Origin: Actinomadura madurae
GTDB lineage: Bacteria; Actinomycetota; Actinomycetes; Streptosporangiales; Streptosporangiaceae
DNA: 64,000 bases
Assembly (NCBI RefSeq): GCF_900115095.1
Contig: NZ_FOVH01000003.1
Location: 248,001-312,000, forward strand
Direction of reading: 5' to 3'
Below are positions 53,778 to 61,282 of the stretch, piece after piece. Under the pieces are notes generated by a model. It saw only the letters and a program-made list of their open reading frames with translations, was not told where the DNA came from and did not search any database. The translations under genes were made by a program, and so were the position numbers. Position 1 is the first letter of the stretch. Each line of letters opens with the position of its first letter.

Positions 53778-54998
53778 TCAGCGGCTCCGGGCGGGCTGGG
53801 CGAGGGCCAGATCGTGCTGGACGGTCCGGCCGATGTGGCTGATCAGTTTCAGCAGGTCGGGGCAGTACACGGACGGGTTGAGGTAGCCGCTGCCCTCCCG
53901 GTAGCGATGCGCGTAGCCGCCACCGCCGCAGATGTCGCGGACCGCGCACTTCTGGCATGTGTCCGACAGCGACGCCCGCCCGATCTGACGGGCGACCACG
54001 CCGGGGTGCAGCAGCGCGTCGTCGAAACGGTGGTCGAAGACGGTGAGGCCGGTCTCGGGCGCACCGGCGTAGGAGATCTTGAGCGTGTCGACCTGCTGGA
54101 GGGTTCCGTCGGTGTCGACCACGAGCATGGCGACGGGGGAGAGCCCGATGTTCTCGCTGCGGCTCTGCCCGCCGAGCAGGAGGTTGATGATCTCCTCGAA
54201 CAACCGGACGCCCGTTTCCTTGCGGGGCGCCTGATACCAGCGGTCGAACACCGCGATGAGCCAGTCGGCATAGGGCGTGCCGCCGCCTTCGACGGGACGG
54301 CGGGGCGGCGGAGCCTGCCAGGTTCCGTGCGGCAGCAGGAAGTCCATGCCCGGTGGCCGCGTCTCCAGCAGAGCCTCGTACGTCCGGACCGGATCGTTGT
54401 CGAGGTCCACCGTGCAGAGCAGCCCTTGGTAGAGCCGCCGATATGAGCCTGCCAGTCGGTTCAGGCCGCGCATGACGTCGGCGTGACTACCGCGCCCGTT
54501 GGCGCGCAGCCGGTGCCGGTCGTGGCCTTCGCGATCACCGTCGAGGCTGACCGACACGCCCACGTCGTGTTCGTCCAGCATCGCCAGCATCGCGTCGGTG
54601 AGCAGCACCCCGTTCGTCTGGGTGCACACCTCGACCTCGCAGGTGGACGGCATGGCCGCGCGGATCAGCGTGATGGTCTCGGCCAGAGACACTCTTCCTG
54701 CCAGCAGCGGCTCGCCCCCGTGGAGGACGACCGTCACCTTGGGGAGCGCGTGTTCGCGGGCGTGCTCGGCCAACCGGGCGGCCGTGGCGGCGATCACCTC
54801 GGACGACATCGCGGCGGGACGCGTCCGCCACGACTGGTCCTCGCCCTCGTAGACGTAGCAGTAGTCGCAGGCCAGGTTGCAGCGGCCGTGGACCTTGAGC
54901 ACGACCTCCGAGATGGGCACGGGCCGCCATCCGCTGTCCTGAAGAGCGGAAAGGTCGAGACCGTCGAACGGCCACTCCACGGTCTCGGCCCCGAGCAT
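53778..54998 (-). CDS. FxsB-like radical SAM/SPASM peptide maturase (copy 2)
   Basis: A 406-residue radical SAM enzyme closely related to copy 1. The cluster motif is C40-C44-C47 in HGRCNLACDYCYVYE. VVLHGGEPLLAG, VCTQTNGVLLTDAML and MDFLLPHGTW are nearly shared with copy 1. SPASM Cys lie in CQKCAVRDICGGGGYAHRYR and NPSVYCPDL. The ATG (54998-54996) shares one base with the TGA of the upstream 74-residue gene (TGATG), so the two are translationally coupled and that small protein is the obvious substrate. It faces the large STAND gene tail-to-tail with a 12-base gap. Confidence 0.92.
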   Translation of the reverse strand: MLGAETVEWPFDGLDLSALQDSGWRPVPISEVVLKVHGRCNLACDYCYVYEGEDQSWRTRPAAMSSEVIAATAARLAEHAREHALPKVTVVLHGGEPLLAGRVSLAETITLIRAAMPSTCEVEVCTQTNGVLLTDAMLAMLDEHDVGVSVSLDGDREGHDRHRLRANGRGSHADVMRGLNRLAGSYRRLYQGLLCTVDLDNDPVRTYEALLETRPPGMDFLLPHGTWQAPPPRRPVEGGGTPYADWLIAVFDRWYQAPRKETGVRLFEEIINLLLGGQSRSENIGLSPVAMLVVDTDGTLQQVDTLKISYAGAPETGLTVFDHRFDDALLHPGVVARQIGRASLSDTCQKCAVRDICGGGGYAHRYREGSGYLNPSVYCPDLLKLISHIGRTVQHDLALAQPARSR

Positions 54999-55222
54999 CA
55001 GGAGTCGTCGGCCAACACGGGGTCGGCCAATAGCCTGTTGTCGAAGCCGGCTGTTACCGGGCCGGCGTCGCGGCGCTGGGTCGCGGCGGCCGGGACGGCG
55101 ATGGCGAGGACGGTTCCGGCGGGCAGGTTCGCCGCGTCCAGTTCGGAGAGCGCGGGAGGGCTCCCGATAAAGGGGGCCGTGTGAATTTCGGGCTTTGACG
55201 CGTTGGCTTGAGTGGCCGCCAC
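54998..55222 (-). CDS. candidate RiPP precursor peptide 2 (FDN motif), coupled to radical SAM copy 2
   Basis: A 74-residue peptide starting at GTG 55222, which has a very strong GAGGGGGAGG ribosome site six bases upstream; a TTG at 55285 would give 95 residues. The leader-like part contains SPPALSELDAANLPAGTVLA. The C-terminal part reads AGPVTAGFDNRLLADPVLAD and then ends DS. FDN (60-62) followed by Arg parallels FDN-Lys in the peptide at 43066. Its TGA overlaps the radical SAM start codon, strong evidence for substrate status. It lacks the terminal FxSxx of classical FxsA, so the system may be a distinct subtype. Product and activity unknown. Confidence 0.72.
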   Translation of the reverse strand: MAATQANASKPEIHTAPFIGSPPALSELDAANLPAGTVLAIAVPAAATQRRDAGPVTAGFDNRLLADPVLADDS

Positions 55223-55550
55223 GGCCGCCTCCCCCTCTTGTTCCGCAAGCGTATGGGTGTCGTCGGGATTCTTCTGCCGAGTCAAGGGTCACCAGCGTAA
55301 CGCCGTGATCCTTGAGGATCATATTGACCGGAGAGCCGCGTGGGACGAGGAAACGACAGAGACACGCCGAGGTTCTTCATCGTGATCGTCCCCCGGGACG
55401 GCGGCCGGCCGCCGTTGGGGGCGTTGGGGTGCTCCCGGCATCGTTAATGCGGCGGCGTCGGCGGGCCTGTGACGGGTGACGCATTTTCCTTGCCGAGGTT
55501 GCAGGAAGGTTGCACAGTGGGAATCGCAGCGACCCATCGGTGAGGTGCCC
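55223..55550. other. intergenic region between the precursor 2 and cyclase-like genes
   Basis: 328 bases carrying the divergent promoters. The part up to 55285 may encode an N-terminal extension of the precursor. No repeat related to the GTGT palindromes was found here. Confidence 0.45.
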
Positions 55551-56570
55551 GTGACGGAGACTGTGCGACCGGCCTCGGAGGGATGGCGGCCGGCAGGGAT
55601 GTGCGTGTTCCTCGTGTGCGACATCGCCGGGTTCAGCGGCGCGGAGCGCGTCGATCCGGTGCGGGTGCGGGTCCGGAAGGCGATGTACGACGGGCTTGAG
55701 CTGAGCCTGGCGGACGCCGGGGTCCGCATGGACGACTGCCACCACGAGGACCGCGGGGACGGGGTGATGGTCGTCCTCCCGCCGAGTGTCGGCACGGAGG
55801 TGCTGCTGACGACGGTGGTCGAGCGGCTGCGGGCGGAGGTGCGGCATCACAACGCGGGGGCGAACGAGGCCGCGCGGATGCGGCTGCGGGTGGCGGTCAA
55901 CGTGGGGGAGGCCGAGGCGGACGGGCACGGCATCGTCAGCACGGCGCTGACTCACGCGTTCCGGCTGCTGGACGCGGCCCAGCTGAAGGAGGCGGTGGCC
56001 GCGGCGGAGACCGGGATCGCGGTGATCGTCTCGCGGCGGGTGTACGACGACGTGGTGAGCCACGGGCGGGGGCTCGTCGATCCGGGCGACTACTACCCCG
56101 TCCAGGTGCGGGTGAAGGAGACCGCCGACGACGCGTGGATCATGGTGCCGGGGGTGCGGCCCGGGGATGCCGCGGTTCCGGCCGTGCCCGAGAAGAACGA
56201 GGTGGAGAAAGACGGCGGCGTGCCGGAGCCTTGGGAACTGCCGGCGATGGTGGAGGAGCTTCCGCCCGCGTCGATGTTCCGCATCGTGGACGAGCTGCTG
56301 AAGATCCCCCGGCTCCGCGCCGAGCGGGGGCGCGACCAGGTGGTCGGCGCGCTGTCGCTGGAGATCGCCGGGGCGATACCCCGGTCGGGGGAGGCGCGGG
56401 CCGACCTGTTCGCCATCGTGCAGACGTGCCTGGACTATCCGGGCGGGTTGCAGCAGTTCCTCCAGGCCGTCAAGGGGTTCGTGGGCGAGTCGATGGCGGT
56501 GCGCCGCACAGAGCGGACGATCGCCCAGGCCCTGCTGCCGCCGGGTGACGACTCGCCTATGCCTTGGTGA
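55551..56570 (+). CDS. class III nucleotidyl-cyclase-like protein with C-terminal EAD2-like domain
   Basis: A 339-residue protein. Residues about 15-200 resemble a class III cyclase catalytic domain: MCVFLVCDIAGFSG carries one metal Asp (D24), and HHEDRGDGVMVVLPP the second (D70); LRVAVNVGEAEADGHGIV is the dimer-interface strand pair. After a Pro/Glu linker, residues about 240-332 look like effector-associated domain 2: SMFRIVDELLKIPRLRAE and RADLFAIVQTCLDYPGGLQQ. EAD2 domains dock an effector onto a VMAP-type hub, and the VMAP protein at 47031 has a matching adaptor. The start is GTG 55551 after TGAGG. Cyclic nucleotide synthesis is inferred, not shown; the substrate-specifying residues are unclear. 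Confidence 0.83.
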   Translation: MTETVRPASEGWRPAGMCVFLVCDIAGFSGAERVDPVRVRVRKAMYDGLELSLADAGVRMDDCHHEDRGDGVMVVLPPSVGTEVLLTTVVERLRAEVRHHNAGANEAARMRLRVAVNVGEAEADGHGIVSTALTHAFRLLDAAQLKEAVAAAETGIAVIVSRRVYDDVVSHGRGLVDPGDYYPVQVRVKETADDAWIMVPGVRPGDAAVPAVPEKNEVEKDGGVPEPWELPAMVEELPPASMFRIVDELLKIPRLRAERGRDQVVGALSLEIAGAIPRSGEARADLFAIVQTCLDYPGGLQQFLQAVKGFVGESMAVRRTERTIAQALLPPGDDSPMPW

Positions 56571-56994
56571 CCGTGGCCATGGCCCGGTCGGGTTCCCAGT
56601 GGGCGCGCAGGGACGTGATGAGGCCGCCGTCGTCCACCGTGTAGATGAGCACGCAGTCGATGGTCATCGTGGCGCCGTCGTGGGTCGTGGTGGTGATGGT
56701 CGCGACGTTCGCGCAGCACGGTCCGTTGGCGAAGGAGTCGGCGATGGCGAAGCGGAAGCCGGCGATCGTGGAGATGAAGTCGTCCCAGAAGGCCTCGGTG
56801 CCCTCCCGGCCCCGGTGGCCCTTTCCCGACGGATCGAGGAAGGACGGGCCGACCGGGTCCTCGATCAGGGCCTCGGGGGCGAAGAGGTCCAGCCAGTCGG
56901 CCTTGCGTCCCTCGGAGACGGCGGTCATGGAGGCGCGGGCGGCGCGGCGGGCCGGGTGGTCGGAGTCCGGGGCGTCCCAGGTGATGGCGTCCAT
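56557..56994 (-). CDS. NTF2/SnoaL-like protein
   Basis: A 145-residue protein of the nuclear transport factor 2 fold, which includes ketosteroid-isomerase-like and SnoaL-like enzymes. It has the WLDLFAPEALIEDPVGPSFL segment with the usual acidic cavity residues, then GREGTEAFWDDFISTI and a beta-rich C-terminal half (TITTTTHDGATMTIDCVLIY). A near-perfect KstR-type box lies 10 bases before the ATG, so a role in steroid or related catabolism is possible; a catalytic role cannot be read by eye. Its 3' end overlaps the cyclase-like gene by 14 bases. Confidence 0.85.
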   Translation of the reverse strand: MDAITWDAPDSDHPARRAARASMTAVSEGRKADWLDLFAPEALIEDPVGPSFLDPSGKGHRGREGTEAFWDDFISTIAGFRFAIADSFANGPCCANVATITTTTHDGATMTIDCVLIYTVDDGGLITSLRAHWEPDRAMATVTKA

Positions 56995-57003
56995 GCGCCG
57001 GAC

Positions 57004-57017
57004 TGTAACGTGTTCTC
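57004..57017. promoter_or_regulatory. KstR-type box upstream of the NTF2-like gene
   Basis: TGTAACGTGTTCTC fits the KstR consensus TnnAACnnGTTnnA at all but the last fixed position. It is centred about 16 bases before the start codon at 56994. Confidence 0.5.
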
Positions 57018-57033
57018 GTTTCCCCGTCGAGGC

Positions 57034-57897
57034 TCAGCCTGCCTTGGCGATGACGGTCTCGGCGTACCGTTCGAGGTTCTCGATCTTCTTGGCGAGCGGC
57101 TCGGTGTCGGGCTCCCTGGTGTAGGGCACCCGGAAGCCGACGATGACGTCGGTGACGCCCTTGTCCTCCAGCCGCTTGACACCGTCGGGCGTGTAGGCGT
57201 CCATCGAGATGACGTGGATCTCGAAGGGGCCGTCCGCCTTCCCCTCGGCCTCCCGGATCTGGTTCAGCCTGACCAGGAGGGCGTCCAGATCGTCGCCGCC
57301 CGCGTGCATCCAGCCGTCCCCGCGCACCACGGCCCGGCGCAGCGCCGGCTCGCTGTGCCCGCCGACCAGGATCGGGAACGGCGCCGCCGGATTGATCTTG
57401 ATCGCCGGGATGTCGTAGTGCTCGCCGTGGAACTCGAAGTACTCGCCGCCGCTCAGGCCGCGCACGATGTCGATGGCCTCGTCCATCCGCTTCCCGCGCC
57501 GCTCCCACGGGACGCCCATGACCTCGAAGTCCTCGCGCCACGGGCTGACCCCGACGCCGAACCCGAGGCGCCCGTTCGTCAGGCACGCGACCGAGGTGGC
57601 CTGCTTGGCGACCAGGACGGGCGGGCGGACCGGCAGCTTGAGGACGAACGGAGTGAACCGGAGCGTGCTGGTGACCGCCCCCATGGCCGCGATCAGCGTG
57701 AACGTCTCGATGAAGGGCTTGTTCTCCAGGAACTCCCGGTTCCCGTCGGGGGTGTACGGATACACCGAGTCCGACTCCTTCGGATAGACCAGCGAGTCGG
57801 CGACCGACATGCTCGTGTAGCCCGCCTCCTCGGCCGCCCTGGCCAGCGGCAGGTAGAAGGACGGATCGGTCATGGCCTCGGCGTAGGTGAACCTCAT
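57034..57897 (-). CDS. LLM-class flavin (probably F420)-dependent oxidoreductase
   Basis: A 287-residue luciferase-like TIM-barrel oxidoreductase of the size seen for F420-dependent members in actinomycetes. Landmarks are SVADSLVYPKESDSVYPYTP, the LRFTPFVLKLPVRPPVLVAK strand-turn, LGFGVGVSPWREDFEVMGV and PILVGGHSEPALRRAVVRGD followed by GWMHAG. The last regions suggest F420 rather than FMN by similarity of style, but cofactor choice cannot be proven here. The ATG at 57897 is preceded by a perfect KstR-type box (57909-57922). It is 39 bases upstream of the NTF2-like gene on the same strand, so the two may be co-expressed. Confidence 0.88.
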   Translation of the reverse strand: MRFTYAEAMTDPSFYLPLARAAEEAGYTSMSVADSLVYPKESDSVYPYTPDGNREFLENKPFIETFTLIAAMGAVTSTLRFTPFVLKLPVRPPVLVAKQATSVACLTNGRLGFGVGVSPWREDFEVMGVPWERRGKRMDEAIDIVRGLSGGEYFEFHGEHYDIPAIKINPAAPFPILVGGHSEPALRRAVVRGDGWMHAGGDDLDALLVRLNQIREAEGKADGPFEIHVISMDAYTPDGVKRLEDKGVTDVIVGFRVPYTREPDTEPLAKKIENLERYAETVIAKAG

Positions 57898-57908
57898 GGC
57901 CCGAATAC

Positions 57909-57922
57909 TAGAACGCGTTCCA
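57909..57922. promoter_or_regulatory. KstR-type box upstream of the LLM oxidoreductase gene
   Basis: TAGAACGCGTTCCA matches TnnAACnnGTTnnA at every fixed position and contains the perfect palindrome GAACGCGTTC. It lies 12 bases before the start codon at 57897, a repressor-like position. Confidence 0.65.
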
Positions 57923-57952
57923 GTTCCATGCCAGACCGCCCGGGCGCATCAT

Positions 57953-58327
57953 GTGGTCGTGGATGTCTCGGAACGGACCTGGGAGCTGCTCGTCGCGGCG
58001 GGCGCGGAGCGGAGGTTCGGTGCGGGGGACGTCCTGCTTCGCCAGGGTGACCCTGCGACCCATGTCCTTCTTCTGACGGCGGGCCGCGTCAAAGCGCTGA
58101 TGACGCTCCCGGACGGCCAGGTGCTGCTCCTCGCCGTGCGAGGGCCCGGTGAGCTGCTCGGGGAGATCGCCGTGCTCGGCGGAGGCGACCGGTCGGCGAG
58201 GGCCTCGGCCAGCAGGAGATCGGCCAGGCGGTCGGCCTCTCCCGCGGTGTCGTCGCCGCCGAGCTGGCGCGCCTGCGTGAGCTCGGCGTCGTCTCGACCG
58301 AACGCGGGCGCACGATCATGAAACGGC
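57953..58327 (+). pseudogene. Crp/Fnr-family regulator damaged by internal deletion and frameshift
   Basis: The first part (from about 57953) encodes the start of a cyclic-nucleotide-binding domain: FGAGDVLLRQGD, VLLLTAGRVKALMTLPDGQV and GELLGEIAVLGGGDRSA. At about 58200 this frame turns into Arg/Ser/Ala nonsense. In the next frame the DNA reads GQQEIGQAVGLSRGVVAAEL and ARLRELGVVSTERGRTIM, a clear Crp-type helix-turn-helix. The roughly 70 residues normally between these parts are missing, so this is a real deletion rather than a single-base reading error. Three different frames are used over the 400 bases that run into the next gene. Confidence 0.75.
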
Positions 58328-58328
58328 G

Positions 58329-59453
58329 ATGCTGGACGTCCCGCTGCGCCGCCAGGTCGCCGAGGTCTTCGCAGACCTGGCCGCCGAGAACGGGGCGGCC
58401 GGGAAGATCCTGCAGACGGCGCAGGCGTGGGCTCGCCGGGAGGAGGCCGACCTCGCCTACGTGGCGCTGGCCCGGACGTGTCTGCACCCGGTCGTCGGCG
58501 GGCGGGTCCGGACGGGGCTGTACGAGTGGTCGCGGGAGCGGAGGGCAGCGCAGACCCTGAAGCTGACGATCGTCCGAGTCGGGCAGGTGCTCGGGGAGAC
58601 GTATCCGTCGATTGCGATGACCCGGCTGAAGCACCTGGCGACGTTCGGCAACGCCCAGGTGCGCGACGAGGTGGCCGAGGCGGCCGGCGGGCTGGCGCGG
58701 GTCCACCGCCGCGAGGTCTTCGAGGCGGCGCTGGAGTGGTGCGAGGCGGCGGTCCGATGCTCGTCCGAGCGGGACGGGGCCGGGCTCGCGGGCGTGGCGT
58801 TGCGGGTTCTGGTCGACCTGGTGAGGGGAGGCCCGGACGGTGCCGGCCCGCTCCGGCTGCGCGCCGTCCTGGACGCCGTCGGGAACCTCGCGGCGGAGGG
58901 CGGCAGGTTCGGTCCCCTCGCGATGGGCGCGGCCGAGACGCTGGCCGCCGAGTACCCCGCGGAGGTTGTTCGCGCTGCCCTCGGCTGGGTCAACGACGTC
59001 CACGACGACCCGTTCGGCCGTACTCCGGAGCGGGCTCGTTTCGGCTCGGCACTGTTCGTCGCCCTGGCGTCCGGGCGGGACGAGCATGGGCACGCGGTGA
59101 TGCTCACAGGGCCGGGTGCCGTCGACCCGGAGGACTGCGCCTTCGCCTGGCAGGTCGCGCTGGGAGAGCCTCTGGCGGGTGACCGGGGCGTCGTGGACGT
59201 GGCGGAGCTGTGGCTGGACACCGCGCTGGCGCGTCCGGACCTGCGTCCAGGCATTGTGGAGTGTCTCGTCTGGGCCGCCTACGGCGATCGTCGGCGACGG
59301 CGGCGGGCGGTCGATCTTGTACGCGCATGGAGCGAGACGCGCCGGGACGGGCGAGACGTGAGGGACGACGTCCTCGTCGAGCTGCTGCTGCCCGAGTGGC
59401 GACGCCTGCTGCTGAGGTTGCAGGTCGGCCTCCGGCGAGCGGCAGTGGGCTGA
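58329..59453 (+). CDS. helical-repeat protein, possibly the C-terminal remnant of a larger gene
   Basis: A 374-residue Ala/Leu/Arg-rich helical protein with HEAT-like features (EADLAYVALARTCLHPVVGG, ETYPSIAMTRLKHLATFGNA, VRDEVAEAAGGLARVHRREV). No catalytic motif was seen. The ATG at 58329 has no ribosome site and lies at the broken end of the Crp/Fnr pseudogene in a third frame. The protein begins abruptly in what looks like the middle of a helical array. I suspect the N-terminal part, and the 3' end of the Crp gene, were lost in one deletion, but a genuine start cannot be excluded. Confidence 0.6.
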   Translation: MLDVPLRRQVAEVFADLAAENGAAGKILQTAQAWARREEADLAYVALARTCLHPVVGGRVRTGLYEWSRERRAAQTLKLTIVRVGQVLGETYPSIAMTRLKHLATFGNAQVRDEVAEAAGGLARVHRREVFEAALEWCEAAVRCSSERDGAGLAGVALRVLVDLVRGGPDGAGPLRLRAVLDAVGNLAAEGGRFGPLAMGAAETLAAEYPAEVVRAALGWVNDVHDDPFGRTPERARFGSALFVALASGRDEHGHAVMLTGPGAVDPEDCAFAWQVALGEPLAGDRGVVDVAELWLDTALARPDLRPGIVECLVWAAYGDRRRRRRAVDLVRAWSETRRDGRDVRDDVLVELLLPEWRRLLLRLQVGLRRAAVG

Positions 59454-59501
59454 CCGGGGGGTGTGTTGCCGGGGGTGGGGTGGGGGTGGTTCGGTGGGGG
59501 G

Positions 59502-60371
59502 ATGGAGGCGCGGGTCGCGGTGGTCACTGGGGGGACGTCGGGGATCGGGAAGGAGGTCGCGCGGGGGCTGGCGCGGGCCGGGTTCCTGGTGGGGATCGTC
59601 TGCCGGAGCGAGGTGCGGGCCGCGGCCACCGTGGAGGAGCTGGCGCGGGACGTTCCCGGGGCGCGGGTCGAGACGTTCATCGGGGATCTGTCGGTGCTGA
59701 TGGACGTCCAGCGCGTCGCGGCGTCGCTGGAGGAGCGGTTCGACCGGCTGGACGTGCTGGTGAACAACGCGGGCGTGCACCTCCTGCGGGCCAAGGTCAG
59801 CGCGGACGGGTACGACCGCATGATCGCGACCAACCATCTGGGGCCGTTCCTGCTGACGAACCTGCTGCTCGGGCTGCTGGAGAAGGGGGCGCCGTCGCGG
59901 GTGGTCGTCGTGGCGTCGGAGGCGCACCGGCAGTCGGACCGGCTGGACGTCGAGCGGATGGCGGAGCCCGGGGCGTACGGGGCGGCCGGGTCGCTGCGGG
60001 TCTACGGGCGGTCGAAGCTGCTCAACATCCTGTTCGCGCAGGAGCTGGCCAGGCGGATGGAGGGCAGCGGGGTCACCGTGAACGCGATGTGTCCCGGGTT
60101 CGCCGCGACCGGTCTGAGCAGGGAGATCCCGGGAAGCGAGCGGGTCGGGGCGCTGCTGTCGCGCACTCCCGTGGTGCGGACGCCGGCGCAGGGGGCGCGG
60201 ATGGCGCTGCGGCTGGCGCTGGACGAGGAGTTCGAGGGGCGCAGCGGCGGCTTCCACAGTTCCACTCCGGGTGCCGGGCTGCTGCCGACGGTGGGCGCGC
60301 TGAAGGACCCGGAACTGAGGCGCGCTGTTTGGGAGCGTTCTTCCCGCCTTGTGGGGTTGCCCGCCCTATAG
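59502..60371 (+). CDS. short-chain dehydrogenase/reductase
   Basis: A 289-residue NAD(P)-dependent SDR in the retinol-dehydrogenase/protochlorophyllide-reductase-like style. The cofactor motif is TGGTSGIGK near residue 9, NNAGVHLL is the structural motif, the catalytic Ser is in VVVVASEAHR, and Tyr-x3-Lys is YGRSK. CPGFAATGLSREI matches the region after the active site. ATG 59502 is chosen over an upstream TTG because it starts directly at the first beta strand. Substrate unknown; catabolic neighbours suggest an alcohol or ketone intermediate. It ends 11 bases before the next gene. Confidence 0.9.
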   Translation: MEARVAVVTGGTSGIGKEVARGLARAGFLVGIVCRSEVRAAATVEELARDVPGARVETFIGDLSVLMDVQRVAASLEERFDRLDVLVNNAGVHLLRAKVSADGYDRMIATNHLGPFLLTNLLLGLLEKGAPSRVVVVASEAHRQSDRLDVERMAEPGAYGAAGSLRVYGRSKLLNILFAQELARRMEGSGVTVNAMCPGFAATGLSREIPGSERVGALLSRTPVVRTPAQGARMALRLALDEEFEGRSGGFHSSTPGAGLLPTVGALKDPELRRAVWERSSRLVGLPAL

Positions 60372-60382
60372 GGTCAGGGTGC

Positions 60383-61207
60383 GTGAGCCAACCGTACGTT
60401 CCCCCGCAGGAGCAGCCGCCCAGGCCGTCCGCGGTCAAGGATGTGTTCAACGGCGCCGGGTATCTGCTGCGCGGCATCGGATGGATGGCCCGGCATCCGG
60501 CACAGTGGCTGTTCGGGCTGGTCCCCGCGCTGATCGTGCTGGCCGTGTACGGGACGGCGCTGGTCGTCCTGGCGTTGCAGATCGACGACCTCGCCGGGTG
60601 GGTGACGGGGTTCGCGGACGGCTGGGCGGACGCGGCGCGGACGTCGGCGCGCGTCGTCGCCGGGATCGCGATCTACGGGGCGGCCCTGTTCCTCGCGGTG
60701 ATCACGTTCACGGCGGTGACGCTGCTGGTCGGGGACCCGTTCTACGAGGCCATCGCGGTCCGGGTGGAGGAGTCGCAGGGCGGGGCGCCGCCGGAGCCGG
60801 ACGTCCCGCTGCTGGTGCAGATCGGCCGGGCGGTCAAGGACACGCTGATCCTCGCGCTCGTCGCGCTGGCGTTCGCCGTGGTGTTCTTCGCGTGCGGGTT
60901 CCTGCCGGTGGTGGGGCAGACGGTCGTGCCGGTGGTGGCGGCGCTGGTGTCCGGGTACTTCCTGGCGGGCGAGCTGACCTCGGTCGCGCTGGAGCGGCGG
61001 GGGATGCGGCGCAAGGAGCGGTTCGCGCGGCTGAAGGCGCACCGGCCGCTGGCGGTCGGGTTCGGCGCGGCGACTGTTGTGGTGTTCCTCATTCCCCTGG
61101 GTGCGGTGCTGGCGATGCCGGGCGCGGTGGCGGGGGGCACGCTGCTCGCCAGGGAGCGCCTGGCAGAAGAGCCGGAGCCCGCCGAGGGCCTGGCGGCGCA
61201 ACACTGA
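60383..61207 (+). CDS. EI24 / CysZ-like membrane protein
   Basis: A 274-residue membrane protein of the EI24 domain family (CysZ-related). After a Pro-rich start come GAGYLLRGIGWMARHPAQWL and about four to five hydrophobic stretches (around 42-62, 94-116, 155-178, 185-205, 228-250). The VGDPFYEAIAVRVEE segment is typical of the family. CysZ in E. coli transports sulfate; actinomycete EI24 proteins are mostly unassigned. The start is GTG 60383, 11 bases after the SDR stop, so it may be co-transcribed with it. Confidence 0.87.
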   Translation: MSQPYVPPQEQPPRPSAVKDVFNGAGYLLRGIGWMARHPAQWLFGLVPALIVLAVYGTALVVLALQIDDLAGWVTGFADGWADAARTSARVVAGIAIYGAALFLAVITFTAVTLLVGDPFYEAIAVRVEESQGGAPPEPDVPLLVQIGRAVKDTLILALVALAFAVVFFACGFLPVVGQTVVPVVAALVSGYFLAGELTSVALERRGMRRKERFARLKAHRPLAVGFGAATVVVFLIPLGAVLAMPGAVAGGTLLARERLAEEPEPAEGLAAQH

Positions 61208-61282
61208 GGCGATAGGAAGATGTGTCCTGGTCGTGATGACCGTCCGGAAACCCATGAGTGATCTTCGCGTAACGTGTGCCGC

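Noticed and set aside
54998..55285. Classical FxsA (FxSxx-COOH) assignment for the small gene by radical SAM copy 2.
   Set aside because: The C-terminus does not end in F-x-S-x-x. The shared feature with the other peptide is an internal FDN-basic motif instead.
28811..56570. A prophage or transposon as carrier of the conflict genes.
   Set aside because: No structural phage genes, integrase, transposase or flanking inverted repeats were found. Base composition stays similar to the surroundings except in promoter gaps.
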